Below, in pieces: positions 8,794-17,624 of a stretch of 64,000 nt of DNA. The DNA comes from Tamlana sp038148895 (GTDB taxonomy: Bacteria; Bacteroidota; Bacteroidia; Flavobacteriales; Flavobacteriaceae), in NCBI GenBank assembly GCA_038148895.1, contig JBBVGQ010000004.1; one strand, given 5' to 3'. Within the stretch, counting starts at the first letter, position 1. Each line of letters starts with the position of its first letter. The notes below the pieces were generated by a model, which made no database searches, was not told the origin of the DNA, and worked only from the letters and a program-made list of their open reading frames with translations. Both the position numbers and the translations under genes were made by a program.

Positions 8794-11184
8794 CTAAAAT
8801 TTATAGGTGAAGTTTGCCAACACGGTTCGAGGTGCCTGTGGATTTATAGTAGACCAGCCTTTGTAATACTCTTTATTAAAGGCATTATTTAATTTAAGGG
8901 CTATTCTGTACTTATCAGACTCGTAAAATATCGAGGCATTGGCGATTGTATAGCTCGGTAAAATAAATTCACCTGTTGAAGCATAGTTTATTGCAAAACG
9001 TTTGCTTGCTCCGTTAGCGCCAAATCCCAATCCAAAACCTTCCAAATCACCTTTCTGAAAAGCATACGTTGCCCAAAAATTATAAAGATTTTCTGGCCCT
9101 GCCTCTAACGGTCTTGTATTTAAAATATTAACATTATCCGTTTCCGTAACCTCACTTTCATTATTACTAAATCCTGCCCTAATATTTAGTCCGTTTATAG
9201 GATTTGCATTTACCTCAACTTCAAAACCTTTACTGGTTACTTCACCTCCTTGTATTTTATTGAATGGTGAATTTGGGTCGGTCATTAGTTTATCCTTCAC
9301 CTTTATATCATAATAGCTTACAGTTGCATTGAGCCTGTTATGAAATAAGTTTGTTTTAATTCCGAATTCTATTTGATTGGCTTGTTCCGGATTGAAGGTT
9401 TTTAAAGTTTGCGGACCATCATCTGGATTGCCCACCAATTGCGGAGCCACATTTGTGAATCCGTTTTGATAATTACCAAAAACGGACAGCTGATTTAAAA
9501 TAGGTTGAAATAATAGTCCGAATTTAGGTGAAAAGGCCGTTTGTGCGTAATCGTCCGAAGTGGTCGTTATAGACCCGTCGTTATCAAACCTATCCAAACG
9601 TAACCCAACCATAGCTGATAAGCTTTTTGTAATGTTCAAAACATCTGAAGCATAAGCACTATAGATAGTATATTCCGATTTTGCATTAGTGACGCCTGCA
9701 GATGACAGAGCCGCATCAACACCGGAAGTTGACAAAGGATAACCTTCCTCTTCTGTACCATCAGCTGTTACACTACCATAATACACGTAACCGGTGCTAT
9801 TATTTATTTGGGAAGCATTAAAATAATCAATGCCAATAACAATTCTATTCCTTAAACCAAAAACATTAAAGTTTCCAGTGAAGTTTTGCTGTATATCCGT
9901 AGTTTGGGTATTTGCATTTTGCTTATTTAAATATCTAGAAAATGTATTTACCGCATTTCCTCCAAAATCATATAAATAAGTATAATAGCCTTTTGTAGAG
10001 GTTGAGCTTTTCGACAATAATGTTTGAGACTGCCATGCATCAGACAGTTTATAGTCCATTTCTACTCTATAGTTTTGCGTAGGATTTTGAAGTGACAAAT
10101 CATTGCTGGTAAATGATAATTTATTATGGTAGCCTAAATCCTCTAAATTGCTCGCAACAGAAGGTGCTGACCGATTCAAAAACAAAAATGTTGGATTGGT
10201 TTGCTCTGCTTGCGTAATTTCACCATAAAATGAAAGCGACAGCCTATTGTTTACCTTATATGATAGCGATGGTGCAATGAAAAATGATTTATTGAAACCT
10301 GCATCTTGAAAACTTTCTCCTTTTGAATAAGAGGTGTTGAGCCTAAAGTAAATATCTTTTTCTTTATTTAAAGCTGTATTAAAGTCTCCAGTAATTTGAT
10401 TGAAACCATAGCTTCCCGATGTAAAGGAGAGTTGGCCGCCACTGCCCACATAAGGCTTTTTTGTTACAACATTTATTAGCCCTCCATAAGATGTTACTGC
10501 ATTTCCAAAAAGTGTCGCAGATGGTCCTTTTACTACTTCTATACGTTCAATGTTTGCGGGATTAATGGTTCCATTGGTTAAACCGGGCAAACCGTTTACC
10601 AATTTTGGCTGAACCGAAAAACCTCTCAACGCATAATATCCAGCTCCGTCTCCCCCACGACCAGTGGATGTCCATAAATTTTCTACGCCAACAGCATTTT
10701 TAAGGGCATCATCAAAATTGGTAACTACTTGAGATTGGAGTAACTCATTGGTAATGGTACTATAAACCTGTGTATTTTCTATATCCTTCAAAGGAAGTTT
10801 TGAAACATACGCGGTTTTTTTTCTTGAGAATTTATTGGTTCTATCGCCATTAATCACCACCTCATCCAAAATCTCATTTCCCTCATAAATAATGATTTTT
10901 CCAAGATTGATACTTTTTCCATTTGCAATTTCAAAGGGCACTTCCTTGGTTTTAAATCCGAGACAGGAAATAGCAAGAACATAATTGCCGTCATTGATGT
11001 TTGAAATTTCAAAAACTCCAGACTCACGTGTTTGTGCTCCTTTGTTTGTGTTCTTAACGCTCGTATTAACCGAAAATAATGAGTTGCCATTTCCATCTGT
11101 TACAATACCTGAAACTTTACCACTTTGGGAAAAAGCAGTAAAACTAATAGTGAAGAATAAAATAAAGATTGATTGTTTTTTCAT
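8794..11184 (-). CDS. TonB-dependent siderophore receptor
   Basis: This 796-residue outer-membrane receptor imports ferric siderophores using TonB-ExbBD energy. Residues 1-19 are a Sec signal peptide ending in AFSQ. Residues 20-110 are a carboxypeptidase-regulatory-like (CNA-B-type) domain common in Bacteroidetes receptors (GIVTDGNGNSLFSVNTSVKN). The plug follows (about 125-240) with RGFSVQPKLVNGLPG and IERIEVVKGPSATLFGN. The rest is a 22-strand barrel ending in a terminal aromatic residue (LANFTYKF), as in FhuE/FoxA-type receptors. Its upstream region has a well-formed Bacteroidetes promoter and a Fur-like palindrome, consistent with iron repression. The PepSY gene follows in the same operon. 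Confidence 0.95.
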   Translation of the reverse strand: MKKQSIFILFFTISFTAFSQSGKVSGIVTDGNGNSLFSVNTSVKNTNKGAQTRESGVFEISNINDGNYVLAISCLGFKTKEVPFEIANGKSINLGKIIIYEGNEILDEVVINGDRTNKFSRKKTAYVSKLPLKDIENTQVYSTITNELLQSQVVTNFDDALKNAVGVENLWTSTGRGGDGAGYYALRGFSVQPKLVNGLPGLTNGTINPANIERIEVVKGPSATLFGNAVTSYGGLINVVTKKPYVGSGGQLSFTSGSYGFNQITGDFNTALNKEKDIYFRLNTSYSKGESFQDAGFNKSFFIAPSLSYKVNNRLSLSFYGEITQAEQTNPTFLFLNRSAPSVASNLEDLGYHNKLSFTSNDLSLQNPTQNYRVEMDYKLSDAWQSQTLLSKSSTSTKGYYTYLYDFGGNAVNTFSRYLNKQNANTQTTDIQQNFTGNFNVFGLRNRIVIGIDYFNASQINNSTGYVYYGSVTADGTEEEGYPLSTSGVDAALSSAGVTNAKSEYTIYSAYASDVLNITKSLSAMVGLRLDRFDNDGSITTTSDDYAQTAFSPKFGLLFQPILNQLSVFGNYQNGFTNVAPQLVGNPDDGPQTLKTFNPEQANQIEFGIKTNLFHNRLNATVSYYDIKVKDKLMTDPNSPFNKIQGGEVTSKGFEVEVNANPINGLNIRAGFSNNESEVTETDNVNILNTRPLEAGPENLYNFWATYAFQKGDLEGFGLGFGANGASKRFAINYASTGEFILPSYTIANASIFYESDKYRIALKLNNAFNKEYYKGWSTINPQAPRTVLANFTYKF

Positions 11185-11192
11185 TTGTTTTT

Positions 11193-11211
11193 ATTTAGAC
11201 TAATTATAAAT
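11193..11211 (-). promoter_or_regulatory. Candidate Fur operator in the receptor leader
   Basis: A 19-bp imperfect palindrome ATTTAGACTAATTATAAAT lies 9 bases before the receptor start codon and just downstream of its promoter. Seven of nine base pairs are symmetric, including all five outer pairs. It resembles the A/T-rich Fur boxes reported for Flavobacteriia. Binding is inferred from form and from the iron-uptake context. Confidence 0.5.
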
Positions 11212-11226
11212 AATTTAATTTTGGAA

Positions 11227-11257
11227 CAAATGTATATCCCAAGATTGATTAAAACAA
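11227..11257 (-). promoter_or_regulatory. Bacteroidetes-type promoter of the siderophore receptor
   Basis: On the minus strand TTG (11255-11257) is followed after exactly 20 bases by TACATTTG (11227-11234), which matches the -33/-7 consensus TTTG-N19-21-TAnnTTTG. Transcription would start about 35 bases before the ATG. A second palindromic block, TTATT-TAG-AATAA (11259-11271), overlaps the upstream edge and could be a further regulator site. Confidence 0.75.
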
Positions 11258-11322
11258 GTTATTTAGAATAAATCCAAATAATAATTTAAAAGTGACTGAT
11301 TGCAAATAGATTAAGATTACCA

Positions 11323-12144
11323 ATGAAGGTATTACGAAATAATAATAACTTGTATTTTTACATTTTCAAACCAGAAATCTTGACAAAAAACGAATTAAAA
11401 GACTTTCTAAACCTAAAAGTCGAACAGTACAACAACCCAAAGTTTATTGAAAGCGACCCTATTCAAGTTCCCCATCAATTCAGCAAAAAAGAAGATATTG
11501 AGATTGCCGCCTTTTTAACGGCAACCATTGCTTGGGGAAACCGAAAAAGCATTATTACCAATGCTAAAAGGTTGATGGATTTGTTGGATAATGCGCCGCA
11601 TGATTTTGTGATGAACCATGAAGAACAGGATTTGGAAAAACTCCAATCCTTTGTGCATCGTACCTTCAATGGTGATGATACGATACAGTTTGTTACATCC
11701 CTAAAACATATTTACACCCAACACGTTGGTTTGGAAGCCGTTTTTACAAAATATGCAGAAAGCAATTCACTTCAAACTTCAATATCAAAATTTAAGACTA
11801 TCTTTTTTGAAATGGAACATTTACCCCGTTCACAAAAACATGTGAGCGACCCCTTGAAAAATTCCGCAGCAAAACGTATCAATATGTTCTTGCGCTGGAT
11901 GGTTAGGCAGGACAACGCAGGAGTTGATTTTGGTATTTGGAAAAGTCTATCACCATCACAACTCTCTTGCCCACTTGATGTGCATTCAGGCAATGTAGCC
12001 CGTAAACTTGGTTTGCTAAAACGAAAACAAAATGATGCCAAAGCCTTGTTGGAATTAGATAATACCCTAAGGAAACTAGACCCAAAAGATCCTGTTAAAT
12101 ACGATTTTGCCCTTTTCGGACTGGGCGTTTTTGAAAACTTCTAA
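11323..12144 (+). CDS. TIGR02757 family protein
   Basis: This protein matches the TIGR02757 (DUF2400) family of about 250 residues, conserved in Bacteroidetes and some other bacteria; its function is unknown, though parts resemble helix-hairpin-helix DNA glycosylases. Typical stretches are VEQYNNPKFIESDPIQVPH, FLTATIAWGNRKSI, RMFLRWMVR-like NMFLRWMVRQDN and LSCPLDVHSGNVARKLGLLKRK, followed by YDFALFGLGVFE at the end. The ATG at 11323 gives 273 residues. Homologues usually begin close to the TKNELKDFL segment, so the TTG at 11380 is a real alternative start (254 residues). It is divergent from the siderophore receptor. Confidence 0.85.
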   Translation: MKVLRNNNNLYFYIFKPEILTKNELKDFLNLKVEQYNNPKFIESDPIQVPHQFSKKEDIEIAAFLTATIAWGNRKSIITNAKRLMDLLDNAPHDFVMNHEEQDLEKLQSFVHRTFNGDDTIQFVTSLKHIYTQHVGLEAVFTKYAESNSLQTSISKFKTIFFEMEHLPRSQKHVSDPLKNSAAKRINMFLRWMVRQDNAGVDFGIWKSLSPSQLSCPLDVHSGNVARKLGLLKRKQNDAKALLELDNTLRKLDPKDPVKYDFALFGLGVFENF

Positions 12145-12180
12145 CATTAATTTAAAGTTGTTAATACTAGGTTTACCTTT

Positions 12181-12195
12181 TTAACTTTAAGTTAA
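12181..12195. repeat. 15-bp palindrome upstream of the PhoX-like gene
   Basis: TTAACTT-T-AAGTTAA is a perfect inverted repeat around a single T in the 150-base gap. It could be an operator for the PhoX-like/peroxidase pair or part of a weak terminator for the gene before it; there is no clear T-tract. Confidence 0.35.
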
Positions 12196-12250
12196 CCCAA
12201 CCTTCATTAAAACCCAAAGTTTCCATAACTTCATTGCTGGCTTTTAAGGA

Positions 12251-12258
12251 TAATTTTG
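12251..12258 (+). promoter_or_regulatory. Possible -7 element for the PhoX-like operon
   Basis: TAATTTTG matches TAnnTTTG and lies 36 bases before the ATG at 12295. No proper TTG/TTTG -33 element stands at the expected distance, so an activator may be needed or the call may be wrong. Confidence 0.35.
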
Positions 12259-12294
12259 CTTCAACTATTAATCCACTAAAAATTATTCTTTAAA

Positions 12295-13755
12295 ATGAAA
12301 AAATCAATTCTGTTTAGTTTTTTTGCAATGGCCGCATTGAGTTCTTGCGATGTAAAAGACTTTTTTGAACCCGGCAATGACCACGGAAACCATCATGACG
12401 ACAACAAGGTTATTCTTGAAAACCAATCTGTTACCCCAAACTTACTGGACTTAAAACCAGGTTTTAAAAATTTAAAAATCACTACACTTTTATCCTCTGA
12501 AGATGTATTACCTGGATCTCCAGATTTTGTTTATGGTAGTATGGCCGACGGTGCTGGTTTAATCAAAAATAACGATGGCAGCTACACTCTAATAAATAAT
12601 ATTGAAGCCGATTATTCTATAGCTAGAATTACATTAGATGAAACTTTTAAGCCAGTAAGTGGTGAGTATATCTTAAACGCTGAAGCTACTGCCAGAACAG
12701 CTCAATGTTCAGGTTCTTTAATCACACCTGAAGAGCATGGCTTTGGCCCTCTTTATCTTTCTGGTGGCGAATGGGGTGGATCTTCAAAAGCAGTATTTTC
12801 TGTTGACCCCTACAAAGATGCTACCGATGCTTCAATAGCAGAAACACTACCTGCTTTAGGTCAATGGTCTACTGAAAACGCCGTGGCATTGCACAAAAAA
12901 GCGTTTCCAGGAAAAACAGTTGTTTTAATTGGTGACGATACCAGCGATAACGAAGTGCCTTCTGGACAATTGGCTATGTATGTTGGAAACCATGGAGACT
13001 TAAACGGTGGTAACCTTTATGGGTTAAAAGTTTTAACAGACGGTATCAACTACGAAATGGATATGAAAGAAGGCATGACTTATGATATTGCTTTTGAGGA
13101 ATACAGTGAAAGAACCTTAAACGAACTTGAAACAGAATCTAGAGCTAAAGGTATCATGGGCTTTTCAAGAGTTGAAGATATTGACTGGAGAAGAGGCGAT
13201 GCAAAAAACAACAGAGAGTTTTTCTTTGCAGTAACTGGTAGAAAAAGAGATGCTTTATTAGGAAAGGGTACTTTTTACGGGAGAATTTACCATGTCATTC
13301 TAGAAAAAAACAATCCACTTAAAGGAACTATTTCTTGTGTGTTGGATGGCGACAAACTAGATGGAAAAGCAAAAGCATTCCATAGCCCAGACAACGTTGT
13401 CGTTACCGAAAACTATGTGTATATTCAAGAAGACCCTAATGGATATCCAGATACTCCAGGAAAAAGCCATTATGCACAATTATACGAGTACAACATCAAA
13501 TCTAAAAACTTGAAAACCGTTTTAGAGTGCAACCAAGATTATGCTGCTTCATTGGGATATGGTACAACAGATAGAACTTGGGAAATTACTGGTATGATTG
13601 ATATTTCTGAAACTATTGATGTAGACCGCACATTCCTATTAATTACACAAAACCACGGTTGGGAAAACCCATTGTTCACAGATCCTTTGGCTAACCCTAC
13701 AACAGATTCTAACGAAGGTAGTATGCTTTACGTTGTTCAAGGTTTAAAAAGATAA
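12295..13755 (+). CDS. PhoX-like (DUF839) lipoprotein
   Basis: The 486-residue protein has a lipoprotein signal (MAALSSC, Cys19), then a His/Asp-rich stretch (NDHGNHHDDN) that may bind metal. The body resembles the PhoX/DUF839 beta-propeller phosphatase family: MADGAGLIKNNDGSYTLINN near the start, GQLAMYVGNHGDLNGGNLYGLKV in the middle and HSPDNVVVTENYVYIQEDPNGY near residue 370, equivalent to the PhoX SPDN region. PhoX enzymes are calcium/iron phosphomonoesterases, but I cannot confirm all metal ligands here, so activity is uncertain. The gene is followed after 6 bases by a di-heme peroxidase lipoprotein gene, so the two products probably act together in the envelope. Confidence 0.65.
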   Translation: MKKSILFSFFAMAALSSCDVKDFFEPGNDHGNHHDDNKVILENQSVTPNLLDLKPGFKNLKITTLLSSEDVLPGSPDFVYGSMADGAGLIKNNDGSYTLINNIEADYSIARITLDETFKPVSGEYILNAEATARTAQCSGSLITPEEHGFGPLYLSGGEWGGSSKAVFSVDPYKDATDASIAETLPALGQWSTENAVALHKKAFPGKTVVLIGDDTSDNEVPSGQLAMYVGNHGDLNGGNLYGLKVLTDGINYEMDMKEGMTYDIAFEEYSERTLNELETESRAKGIMGFSRVEDIDWRRGDAKNNREFFFAVTGRKRDALLGKGTFYGRIYHVILEKNNPLKGTISCVLDGDKLDGKAKAFHSPDNVVVTENYVYIQEDPNGYPDTPGKSHYAQLYEYNIKSKNLKTVLECNQDYAASLGYGTTDRTWEITGMIDISETIDVDRTFLLITQNHGWENPLFTDPLANPTTDSNEGSMLYVVQGLKR

Positions 13756-13761
13756 CAATTT

Positions 13762-15570
13762 ATGACAACCATATTAAAAAAAGGGGCTTATGTTTTCATA
13801 GGCCTCTTTTCACTATTATTAAGTTCTTGTTTACAGGAAAAGCAAACCTCTTATCAAACTAAGGCTGAAGAAGAAAATCAAGTACTTCAAAAGGTGTTTT
13901 CTGATGAACTTTTGCAGTCTAAAATCTATTTGGATAGCCTTTCTAACTCCAACTGTAAAGAAGATTTTGAAAGACAATATTTAGGTGCACGATTTCATTT
14001 TAAAAGGGCTGAACCTGTATTGGCATTTGTTGATTCTGAAAACTACAAGTTTTTAAACCAACCTAATATTTTGAAGGTTGAAGAAGAAGATGCCACAGAT
14101 ATAAAAATAAAAAACCCAACAGGCTTTCAGGTTTTGGAAGAAGAAATTTTTACCGAAAACCCAGATTTTGAAAGTATAAAAGTTCACGCTAAGAAAACTT
14201 CCGAGAGATTACAACTCATAGAACAAAACCTCAACTTTAACTACATCAAACCTTACCATATTCTATGGATAGTGAAAGATCAAATTATAAGAACCGTGTT
14301 AACTGGAATTACTGGATTTGACTCTCCAGCCTTAGAACAATCGTTACAAGAAGCGCAGGTTACTTATGGGGCGATTGAGCATTATTTCAGCATTTATAAA
14401 AATACATTCAACGACAAACTTCTTTTTAAAGACTGGCAAACAGCCATTAAAAAAGCAATTGATGACTTAAATGCCGATTTTAATGATTTTGACAGATATT
14501 CGTTCATTAAAAGTAATACCCATAAAAATCTTGAACTTTGGAATAAAACTGTTGTTGATTGGCAAGTTAAATTCCCATTTTCCAAAGCGATAAATAATGA
14601 AGCAACTTCATTGTTTTCAAAAAACACATTCAACCTCAAACATTTTTCAGTTTATAATGATAGCTTAACGGAAGACAAAATCAAATTGGGAAAAAGTTTG
14701 TTTTTCGAGAAAGATTTGTCCACTTCAAAAACCATAAGCTGTGCCACGTGCCATATGCCCGAAAAAGGATATACTGATGGAATGACCATTGCCAAAGGCG
14801 TAACTAGAAATAGCCCTACCCTACTTTATGCCGGATTGCAAAAGGGCTTTTTTTACGATAATAGAGCAGGAAGTCTTGAAGGACAAATTGTTTCGGTAAT
14901 AAAAAATGAAAATGAATTCCATACTGATTTGGACGCTTTTGAAAAAGCTTTAAAAGATAATCCAGAATATGTTACCACTTTTAAAACCGTTTTTAAGGAT
15001 TCAATAAAACAAGAACATATTCGACATGCTATTGCCAGTTTTATAAGAAGTCTGGCACCATTCGATTCTAAATTCGACCGAAACATCAACAATCTTGAAA
15101 ATTCGCTAAATGAATCGGAAATTAACGGGTTTAACCTTTTTAATGGAAAAGCAAAATGTGCCACTTGCCATTTTGCTCCTGTGTTTAACGGTACAGTGCC
15201 AACAACTTTTAAAGAATCGGAAATTGAACTTATTGGTGTTCCAGAAAGCACCGATACCATAAATGCTAAAATTGATGATGATTTAGGACGCTTCAACGTG
15301 TTTAACACCGAAGAAAGAAAACATTTCTTTAAAACACCAACTTTAAGAAACATTGAACTCACTGCACCCTACATGCACAATGGCGTTTACAAAACCCTTG
15401 AGGAAGTTATCCATTTTTACAACATTGGTGGCGCAGCAGGATTGGGCATAGATATGGAATTCCAAACACTTCCACCAGACCCACTAAACCTTACAGAACG
15501 GGAAAAACAAGATATTATAGCGTTTTTAAAAACACTTACTGATAAACCTGAACCTGACTTAGTTTATTAA
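13762..15570 (+). CDS. Di-heme cytochrome c peroxidase/MauG-type lipoprotein
   Basis: The 602-residue protein has a lipoprotein signal (LLLSSC, Cys23), a helical N-terminal region of about 270 residues without a domain I recognise, and a C-terminal bacterial cytochrome c peroxidase domain. The two heme-binding motifs are both CATCH: residues 327-331 and 466-470. The segment APYMHNGVYKTLEEVIHFYN near 545 is the usual conserved end, with a possible Met heme ligand. Such enzymes reduce peroxide or, in the MauG branch, oxidise a protein partner. The long N-terminal extension is unusual for plain peroxidases. It is translated 6 bases after the PhoX-like gene and ends at a strong terminator. Confidence 0.9.
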   Translation: MTTILKKGAYVFIGLFSLLLSSCLQEKQTSYQTKAEEENQVLQKVFSDELLQSKIYLDSLSNSNCKEDFERQYLGARFHFKRAEPVLAFVDSENYKFLNQPNILKVEEEDATDIKIKNPTGFQVLEEEIFTENPDFESIKVHAKKTSERLQLIEQNLNFNYIKPYHILWIVKDQIIRTVLTGITGFDSPALEQSLQEAQVTYGAIEHYFSIYKNTFNDKLLFKDWQTAIKKAIDDLNADFNDFDRYSFIKSNTHKNLELWNKTVVDWQVKFPFSKAINNEATSLFSKNTFNLKHFSVYNDSLTEDKIKLGKSLFFEKDLSTSKTISCATCHMPEKGYTDGMTIAKGVTRNSPTLLYAGLQKGFFYDNRAGSLEGQIVSVIKNENEFHTDLDAFEKALKDNPEYVTTFKTVFKDSIKQEHIRHAIASFIRSLAPFDSKFDRNINNLENSLNESEINGFNLFNGKAKCATCHFAPVFNGTVPTTFKESEIELIGVPESTDTINAKIDDDLGRFNVFNTEERKHFFKTPTLRNIELTAPYMHNGVYKTLEEVIHFYNIGGAAGLGIDMEFQTLPPDPLNLTEREKQDIIAFLKTLTDKPEPDLVY

Positions 15571-15594
15571 AAAAAACAATTCTTTTGTAAAACA

Positions 15595-15625
15595 AAAAAT
15601 CCTGATTTATAAATCAGGATTTTTG
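15595..15625. terminator. Bidirectional intrinsic terminator
   Basis: A perfect palindrome with arms AAAAATCCTGATTT and AAATCAGGATTTTT around AT, flanked by A-runs and T-runs, lies between the peroxidase gene and the convergent M61 peptidase gene. It can stop transcription from both sides. Confidence 0.9.
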
Positions 15626-15643
15626 TTACTCTTATTTATAGTT

Positions 15644-17536
15644 CTACCCTCTTAACCAAGCCTCGCGTAAAGCTTTTTGAGCCTCAGTTGCATCAGGTTT
15701 TTCAACAATTTTTTCACCACTTGTATAGCCTTGGGTAGTAGTGGTTCTAATAACAATTTCTTCTCCAGCTCTTTCCAATATCACTTCAACATCTTTACCA
15801 GGTTTCCACATAAACACTTGTTGCAATACTTGGTTGGCGTTTTGTAAGGTCAACTCTGTCCCGTCAATGCTTTTTATCACATCATTGGGCTGAACGCCTT
15901 GTTCTACCCAAAAACTATTTTTCAACACTTTATCTGTAAAGAAAATGGTTCCTTTTTGGCCATCTCCACTAACTATAGGAGCACCATCCATTAAAATATA
16001 ATTGGCTTCTATCTTTCCCTCACCTATTTCCAGGCCAACTTTTTCAAAAAATTCATTGTAATTTATTGGTAAATCTCCAACCACATGGGTATTTAAAAAC
16101 TCACCCACAGACGGGTAAGTCATGGCTGTAATTTCACTAATAAGTTTATCGTCATCAAATGGTTTATTTTTTCCGTATTTATTGGAAAGCTCTTTCATTA
16201 AAGACAAAACACCACGGTTTCCATTACTTTCTTCGCGCATTAAAATATCAATACACATGCCAATTAAAGCTCCTTTTTGATATACGTTTAAATACTCGTC
16301 TTTATACGGTGCTTTTAAAACATTCTCGCTCATGATTGTAAAACTCATGGCATCATTCAATTGTTTTGAGGCCATGATTTTTTCGTAAATATCGCTGTAG
16401 AATTTGTTATCATCTACCAAACCTTGGTCTACTTGAAATAAAGTGGCAAAATACTCGGTTACGCCTTCATACATCCACAAGTGTTTTGAAAAAGTTGGAT
16501 TGTTGTAATCAAAATAATGTACGTCTTCAGAATGTACACTCAACGGGGTTACAATGTGAAAAAACTCATGGGAAACTACGTCAATCATACCATCGGCCAA
16601 GGCTTCCTCATCCATAGCTTCTGGCATGACTACTACCGTAGACGTATGGTGTTCTAAAGCTCCAAACCCTTTTGGTGAGTCTTCTTCTCCCGGCGACAGA
16701 TACAGATATATATCATATCGTGGCGTGGAATTGATGTCGCCCAAAAATGTTTTTTGCGCCTTCATCATTTTATAAATGGTTTCTTTTAAAGATGCCGCCG
16801 AATGTAATTTGTTTGGCGAATACACGCTCAACACAATTTTGATATCGCCCACTTGAAACTCTTCAACATCCAAATTACCATACATCATAGGGTTATCGGT
16901 AATATCAAAATACCTTGGTGCAAAATAGCTGGAGGTCATTAAGGTTCCATCTTCACTGGTTTTTGAACTGATGTTTTGCAAGGCCGAGCTTCGTTTGAAA
17001 TCTGTCGGTGCAGTTACATCAAGCTTGTATTGATTACTTTTTAGTGAATCGAAATAACCAATAAAACCATGAAGGTTCAGCACATAATTATCAGGTTCAA
17101 TATTGGTTCCTGCAGGCGAAAAAGGTTGTTCTTTTCCTATTCCGCCTTGCTCTTCAATGTCATAAGTATCATTAACAAAATAAGTTATTTTGTCAAGTTT
17201 TTTAGCGTCGGTAATAGTCCATGAGTTGGTATCAACCTTTTCAAAAGGCATCTCATTTCCAGAATAATCAAAAGCTTTAAAATCATCAATATATCTACCG
17301 AAATTACTGATAGAATAAGTACCTTGAACAACTTTAGGCAACCTGTAGGTTACTGTTTGCTCAGTAAAACGCCCAGGGTTTATGGTTACCGGAACTTTAT
17401 CGTTGGTTACTTTACTTAAATCTATGCTCGTTTCAACAGGTGAATTTATAGCCAAATCGTTTCCAGAGTTTTTAGAAGCGCTACAACTGGCCAATAAAAT
17501 ACCAACCATCAAGCCCATTAAGGTTTTCGTGTTCAT
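15644..17536 (-). CDS. M61 family metallopeptidase with PDZ domain, lipoprotein
   Basis: This 630-residue peptidase of the M61 (glycyl aminopeptidase-like) family has a lipoprotein signal ending in LLASC (Cys18). The zinc site is HEFFH (His323, Glu324, His327) with the third ligand Glu357 in the EGVTEY motif. An N-terminal beta domain precedes the catalytic domain, and a PDZ domain follows at about residues 530-610 (VQPNDVIKSIDGTEL). The lipid anchor places it in the periplasm or outer membrane, where it would trim peptides. The gene is single, divergent from the glycosyltransferase gene and convergent with the peroxidase gene. Confidence 0.92.
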   Translation of the reverse strand: MNTKTLMGLMVGILLASCSASKNSGNDLAINSPVETSIDLSKVTNDKVPVTINPGRFTEQTVTYRLPKVVQGTYSISNFGRYIDDFKAFDYSGNEMPFEKVDTNSWTITDAKKLDKITYFVNDTYDIEEQGGIGKEQPFSPAGTNIEPDNYVLNLHGFIGYFDSLKSNQYKLDVTAPTDFKRSSALQNISSKTSEDGTLMTSSYFAPRYFDITDNPMMYGNLDVEEFQVGDIKIVLSVYSPNKLHSAASLKETIYKMMKAQKTFLGDINSTPRYDIYLYLSPGEEDSPKGFGALEHHTSTVVVMPEAMDEEALADGMIDVVSHEFFHIVTPLSVHSEDVHYFDYNNPTFSKHLWMYEGVTEYFATLFQVDQGLVDDNKFYSDIYEKIMASKQLNDAMSFTIMSENVLKAPYKDEYLNVYQKGALIGMCIDILMREESNGNRGVLSLMKELSNKYGKNKPFDDDKLISEITAMTYPSVGEFLNTHVVGDLPINYNEFFEKVGLEIGEGKIEANYILMDGAPIVSGDGQKGTIFFTDKVLKNSFWVEQGVQPNDVIKSIDGTELTLQNANQVLQQVFMWKPGKDVEVILERAGEEIVIRTTTTQGYTSGEKIVEKPDATEAQKALREAWLRG

Positions 17537-17624
17537 TATTTCGGATTTTAAAGTTTTTTAAATTGACGTGCAAAATACTATTATGTTACGGTCGCCATTC
17601 TTAAGGTTTTGTTAAATTCGCAGT

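Noticed and set aside
14853..15362. Minus-strand open frame of 169 codons inside the di-heme peroxidase gene
   Set aside because: It runs antisense to the heme-binding domain and its translation looks like reverse-complement noise (Ser/Leu/Phe-rich, no motif).
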